Shown: positions 61,000 to 64,000 of the stretch, piece by piece
Position numbering within the stretch: position 1 is the first letter of the stretch
Layout of the letters: the number at the start of each line of letters is the position of its first letter
NCBI RefSeq assembly: GCF_014356525.2
Contig: NC_052511.1
Location: 33,610,687 to 33,674,686 of the forward strand
DNA: 64,000 bases
Direction of reading: 5' to 3'
From: Nilaparvata lugens
Lineage: Eukaryota > Arthropoda > Insecta > Hemiptera > Delphacidae
The notes under the pieces: generated by a model
Told to the model about the DNA's origin: nothing
The model's database searches: none
The model's input: the letters and a program-made list of their open reading frames with translations, nothing else
Translations under genes and position numbers: made by a program

Positions 61000-62640
61000 A
61001 AAACATTTATGTATAAGCCAACAGATCTAAAAATTTAATAATAGAATCAACCGGTACCCATTCTGCCAAGGTTTTTTACCTTTTAATTTTCAAGCTCAAA
61101 TATTTGTTTATTCAATGAAAATGAAAATGAATGAATCTTACTCCAAAGTATCACCAGAATGAAATAGAGCTATGGGCCTTTACCAATCCTTCTTGAAATT
61201 TACTATCGCTAGCCTACATGCGAAGAAGGGTACGCGCCACCTTAGTCCTCCGACACACCCAGAACCTGACAGGAGTGAACAGCGACTATCTCATCCATCG
61301 ACACCGTAAGCCAGCAACAGGGAAAGACTGTTTTGAAAGAGTCTCGAATTGGCGTGTTTTCGACACTTTTACATTTGTACAGAAACGACAAAGTCAGACA
61401 CATCGAATCTCTGACACTTCCAAAACAAGACGGTTAGGTTACACTTCTTGGACGGACTGTACTAAGCAGAGCTGTCTTCTTTCATTCAAACAATGGTCAT
61501 TGTTTGATGAACCCCATGTGTAGGCTATTCTTAACAAGACCATTGACAATTTATTTCTGGAACCTATCACTCATTTCTATTTCTCTTAGTAGTTATATCA
61601 GGCGATGACTTATCTTGTAACTGTATAATTCGTTATATATCATTCCTATTTTGTGCAGTTGTCTCTCTTTTCTGCAGTTATTTGGAGCATAAATAATAGA
61701 GCTGTTAGTGAATTTCTTGACACAAAACAAAAATAACTTCACTTCATAGTTAAATTATCAAGATTAGTGAGTGCACTGAAACCTCACGATAACTCTATAA
61801 TTCGTAGTTTTGCCATCAAAAACACTGTAATTAGTATTCCCATAAATATATAATACACTAATATGCAATTGTAACACTGATAACTCCAGTTATGAGTTCA
61901 TTGAAAGCTCTATTGATTCACATATAATAATATAACTAGACACCCTGGGTTAAAGAAGTCGCTCATGAACAGGTATTGATCTCTGAAATCTTTTACAAGT
62001 ATGTCAAATTAATATTTATAACAATATTTTCTAATATCCATTCATAGAGGCTATATTATGAATTAATTATGGGTAATGATGGGATCAGTATCCATGATAC
62101 AATTTTTTTGTATTTTGTTCTATCAGCCACGATATTACAGAGCCTGATATATATTCGTCACCCACCAAAATTTGTATTCAACGCTTGGTCCCGTAGGCTA
62201 CAAATTAAAGAGGTTCTACTGTGTTGAATGTAGTCTACTGGAGGGTGAATATACTCGAACATTGAGTATTTTGAAGATAATAGTTTTTTTTAGTATTGTT
62301 TTTCATTTTGAATTTCCTTTTATTTGAAAACCAGCAATAGACCTTTGAGACAATTGGTCTATCTTTTCATATTCCCTAAAAACTACCTGATTGTTATAAG
62401 CTAATTTTAGTATGTGCTTCCTCAACATAGAAATACCCTTTTCTTGGAATATGGGGATGTAGAGGCATATTTATATACGATAGAATTCCTGGAAGATTGG
62501 ATATGTGAGCATGTTGTCAATGGAAATGAGTAGAATACTGTACAAAAACTTTGAAAAGTATAATAAAGTTGAATGAAATCAGCTTCAATTATTGAATGGT
62601 TATTGTATGGCAAGATTACGATACTTATGAACTCAACTTA
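61000..62640. other. Intergenic, one unexplained GC-richer patch
   Basis: 61,210-61,520 is more GC-rich than its surroundings and is open for 101 residues from 61218 forward. The translation is Arg/Thr-rich and unlike any family I know, so I do not call a gene. The rest is AT-rich. Confidence 0.4.
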
Positions 62641-62646
62641 GAAATT

Positions 62647-63113
62647 CTATTATATTTAGCGAGCAATTTCTGTATACATTTTTATATTTATCTGGTTATT
62701 TCTATATCTGGTTATTTATGTCCAACGGATCTCGAAAACAGCTCTAACGATTTTCACGAAATTTGGAATATAGTAGGTTTATGATATAAAAATTTGATTG
62801 CACTAGGTCTCATCCCTGGTAAAACTCGCTGAAGGACATTAAAAGGATCATTCATCCTTGGAAAAATAGCTGAGATTTTCGTCGTCTGTCTGAATAAAGT
62901 GAGTGAGCGAGTGCATCCGTGGAAAATCAAAATATCTCATCCCCGAAATTCTTAAACTGACGTATAGCCAGCTGTAAAATATAAACACGACCTCAAAATA
63001 AAAATTCAGGGAAGAAACAATTTTGGGCTGTGCCTGTTAGTCCTTCCCCAATCATTTTGTTCTGTTTATCAATAAATGAAATAATAACGCGCGAAGCTCG
63101 GTGCCCTGATATT
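62647..63113 (+). mobile_element. Helentron-like repeat, near-complete copy
   Basis: 5' TATATTTAGCGAGCAATTTC, interior GGATCTCGAAAACAGCTCTA, 3' hairpin region CGCGCGAAGCTCGGTGCCCT. At about 467 bp it is the most compact copy with both ends. It carries an internal duplication (TATATCTGGTTATTT twice near the 5' end). Confidence 0.65.
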
Positions 63114-63437
63114 GGATTCTGAAACAAGATAATTGTACTGGAATGTATTGAGTAGTTCTGTGAACAGTAGACCTCACGCAGTTTTCTCATCGACAAGTAT
63201 CCAATGTCACCTGTTTGAAAAGAAATTCAGTTCACGTTTGAATTTGTATTCCATATGATATAATTCATCCAGTTCTGTGATAATCTTTCTATCTGATGAG
63301 AATTATTTTTTTACAATAAAACATATCATAATCTCTTCAGCATTATTAAGTTCATTTGATTATTTTTAATGAACTATTAAATTAGATTTTTTTTCAGAAG
63401 TGAGAATATTGATAATGATGGGCACGCATAATAATAC

Positions 63438-64000
63438 CAATATCGGGGCACCGAGCTTCGCTCGTTATTTATTTATAAACTATTGATAAAAAGAACACAA
63501 TTCTTTAAAATGATTGGGGAAGGACTAACAGGCACAGCCCAAAACTGTTTCTTCCTGGAATTTTTATTTATACATTAATTTTTTTGTATACTATAAATAG
63601 TCCAGAAAGTAGGCTATGTTACATACACTTCCATTCAGGTTCAATTTTCAGTCCAAAAATTTAAAAACAAAAAAGGTCTAATTTAGATTATTTACAAACA
63701 AATTGAATAACAAAATAACACTCACTAATCACTTAAAATTGTCAAATAATGAATACCGTAACTTTGAAAATTATGATATACTCTAGTTTAGAATGATTAT
63801 CATTTCATGTCAACAAATCAGATTATTTTGATCAAGTCGATTAAAATTTCTAGATAATATTTCTCGCCGATTGATTACACAGTTGGGAATAATTCTGTCT
63901 CTCTCCCACACAAGCAACTTCTGTTTTGACAGACGACAAAATTATCATCTGTTTTTCCAAGGATGAATTATTGTTATCCTTTTCATGTTCTTCAGTGAGT
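63438..64000 (-). mobile_element. Helentron-like repeat, reverse copy cut by window edge
   Basis: The 3' end is at 63,438 (AATATCGGGGCACCGAGCTT with CGAGCTTCGCTCG). It contains the uninterrupted version of the site where the 16,151 TIR element sits: ATGATTATC next to CTCTAGTTTAGAATG in forward orientation. It runs off the window end. Confidence 0.7.

Noticed and set aside
61218..61523. A 101-residue forward frame in a GC-richer patch as a gene
   Set aside because: No recognisable family, no splice partners, and other frames are also partly open; noted only as unexplained.

Overview
This is eukaryotic nuclear DNA from an AT-rich, transposon-dense insect genome. Split genes with GT/AG introns, insect-type orthologues (Abl interactor, CSN6, SIRT7), several LINE groups, a Tc1/mariner-type element, Helitron ends, tRNA-derived SINEs and many MITE-like inverted-repeat elements all point this way. 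Several interspersed repeats (the block near 14.8 kb and 36.7 kb, and the GACCGAGCGAAGTGAGGTC family near 41.9 kb and 44.8 kb) match what I remember of delphacid planthopper (Nilaparvata-type) genomes. The species is an inference from memory, not a search result.

Layout. 1-10.3 kb: a short unrecognised coding-like segment, a roughly 600-bp tandem array with variable AT tracts, a 5'-truncated LINE with a long intact ORF, its extraordinary 1.2-kb (GAATT)n tail, and a 3-kb minisatellite of 55-bp units. 10.3-33.8 kb (+): the 3' half of Abi in four exons. Its last intron is about 19 kb and is filled with nested elements: a Helitron-like repeat, a TIR element, an RTE LINE, a mariner, a local duplication, a jockey-like LINE and SINEs. 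34-39 kb: repeats. 39.2-41.3 kb (-): a decayed P-element/THAP9-like transposase. 42.5-43.5 kb (+): an intact single-exon CSN6 between two inverted copies of one repeat. 45-50 kb: AT-rich DNA with MITEs and no gene. 50.1-57.7 kb (-): the 3' five exons of SIRT7, with a large insertion in the last exon. 58-64 kb: a decayed jockey-like LINE, a SINE and two opposed Helentron-like repeats.

Host functions. Abi is a subunit of the WAVE actin-regulatory complex. CSN6 is a scaffold subunit of the COP9 signalosome. SIRT7 is a nucleolar NAD-dependent deacylase. They are unrelated genes that happen to be neighbours, and nothing suggests an operon or shared pathway. The less ordinary content is in the repeats: an empty-site paralogue of the mariner within the same window, a LINE flanked by about 200-bp direct repeats, an in-frame UAG with a readthrough-type 3' context between two LINE ORFs, a two-variant minisatellite, and the SIRT7 C-terminal expansion.
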